Assembly (NCBI GenBank): GCA_963725145.1
Contig: CAVRXL010000001.1
Location: 124,001-188,000, forward strand
Direction: 5' to 3'
From: DATAEE01 sp963725145
GTDB taxonomy: Bacteria; Acidobacteriota; Vicinamibacteria; Vicinamibacterales; 2-12-FULL-66-21
Length of the DNA stretch: 64,000 bases
The position numbers were made by a program, and so were the translations under genes. How positions within the stretch are numbered: the stretch's first letter is position 1; every line of letters begins with the position of its first letter. A model generated the notes under the pieces. That model worked only from the letters and a program-made list of their open reading frames with translations. It had not been told where the DNA came from and searched no databases. Below are positions 63,068 to 64,000 of the stretch, one piece after another.

Positions 63068-64000
63068 GTGATTTCGCCGTCCGAACACAGAGCGGCGCTG
63101 CGCTGCCGCGGTCTGGTCAAACATTACGGAGATGTTGCCGCCGTCGACGGCCTCGACCTCGAGGTCCGCTCGGGCGAGTGCTTCGGCCTGCTCGGCCCGA
63201 ACGGCGCGGGAAAGACGACGACCGTCGAGATCTTCGAAGGCCTCAGGCCGGCGGACGCCGGCGACGTCGAAGTGCTCGGCGACCGCTGGCGCGGCGACGG
63301 GCTGGCCCTGCGCGCGCGTCTCGGGATTCAGCTGCAGGAAACGAAGTTTCCAGACAAGATGCGCGTGAGCGAAGTCCTGACGCTCTTCCGGAGCTTCTAC
63401 CCGCGTGGCCTGGAGGTGAGCGACGTCCTCACGCTCGTGAGCCTCGAGGAAAAGGCGGGCGCGTACGTGCGGACGCTGTCGGGCGGCCAGAAGCAGCGGC
63501 TGTCGCTCGGCGCCGCGCTCGTCGGGGACCCGGAGCTCCTCTTTCTGGACGAGCCCACGACCGGCCTCGACCCGCAGTCACGTCGTCAGACCTGGGAAAT
63601 TGTCGAAGGGCTGAAGGCGCGCGGCCGGACGGTCCTCCTGACGACGCACTACATGGAGGAGGCGGCGCGGCTCTGCGATCGCGTCGCCGTGATCGATCAC
63701 GGCAAGGTCATCGCGCTCGGGACGCCGCGTGAGCTGATCGCGTCGCTCGGCGCGGAGCACGTCATCGAGTTCGCCGTCGGCGAGGCGGCGTCCGCGGCGC
63801 TCGATGCCGGCGCGCTGCGCGCGCTGCCCACCGTGGAGGAAGTCGCCCGCGACGGCGGCAGCTGGCGGCTGACGGTCCGCGAGGTGCACCGGGCTGTCCC
63901 CGCGCTGCTGGCCGCCCTGTCGGAGCGGGGTGTGGAGCCTACGCAGCTCACGACCCACCACGCCACGCTGGAGGACGTCTTCATGGCCTTGACCGGACGG
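63068..64000 (+). CDS. ABC transporter ATP-binding protein (partial, right edge)
   Basis: Begins with GTG 63068; 311 codons reach the end of the window without a stop. Walker A is GPNGAGKTT (43-51), signature LSGGQ (137-141), Walker B LLFLDEP (157-163) and the switch His in TTHYMEEAARL. The opening LVKHYGDVAAVDGLDLEVRSGE and the C-terminal extension (about 225-311) are typical of ABC-2-type exporters of the drug, lipid or polysaccharide class. The permease gene would lie to the right. Confidence 0.92.
   Translation, partial: MISPSEHRAALRCRGLVKHYGDVAAVDGLDLEVRSGECFGLLGPNGAGKTTTVEIFEGLRPADAGDVEVLGDRWRGDGLALRARLGIQLQETKFPDKMRVSEVLTLFRSFYPRGLEVSDVLTLVSLEEKAGAYVRTLSGGQKQRLSLGAALVGDPELLFLDEPTTGLDPQSRRQTWEIVEGLKARGRTVLLTTHYMEEAARLCDRVAVIDHGKVIALGTPRELIASLGAEHVIEFAVGEAASAALDAGALRALPTVEEVARDGGSWRLTVREVHRAVPALLAALSERGVEPTQLTTHHATLEDVFMALTGR

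Overview
The window is high-GC bacterial DNA with closely packed genes. It most resembles an Acidobacteriota genome of the Vicinamibacteria type. This is inferred from four large orphan FtsX/MacB permeases of the ADOP type (one behind a PadR regulator), three Pkn-type Ser/Thr kinases fused to TPR or TolB-like propeller domains, many secreted propeller or SH3-like proteins, and palindromic repeats at gene ends. No rRNA, tRNA, CRISPR array or complete mobile element was recognised.

Layout. 1-6000: a membrane-anchored glycoside-hydrolase-like protein (runs off the left edge) diverges from a small membrane protein plus GT4 glycosyltransferase, then an unrecognised 499-aa protein. 6100-13000: an AAC(3)-type acetyltransferase, a YfaP-like lipoprotein with a beta-barrel protein, an ABC exporter, an exported methyltransferase and aspartate kinase. 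13170-20000: a decayed BrnT/BrnA toxin-antitoxin remnant, then a tight operon reading kinase, MFS transporter, kinase. 19800-27400: PadR plus ADOP permease, two secreted proteins and a second ADOP permease. 27400-34600: a broken small gene, a DinB protein, a PQQ-type propeller, a winged-helix/kinase/TPR regulator and a secreted protein with a VHL-beta-like domain. 34600-37500: TPR-methyltransferase, orphan Hcp, DinB and VOC genes. 37600-46000: lipoprotein, serine hydrolase, sulfatase, cupredoxin, DUF1428 and two coupled secreted propeller proteins. 46000-52000: third ADOP permease, a TPR/DUF2914 protein, a cupin and a DGPF/ECF42 sigma pair. 52000-56500: secreted esterase, DUF3667 protein, split LigD polymerase and ligase genes, and a PqiA-like protein. 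56500-64000: a membrane protein, fourth ADOP permease, an aldo-keto reductase/P-loop kinase/HAD fusion, an MltB-type transglycosylase and an ABC ATPase cut by the right edge.

Two features cut across the regions. First, about ten conserved genes or domains are interrupted by what look like single-base indels, often in short G/C runs, so many 'broken' genes may be assembly errors. Second, a family of short palindromes sits at gene ends and in several cases supplies the stop codon itself.
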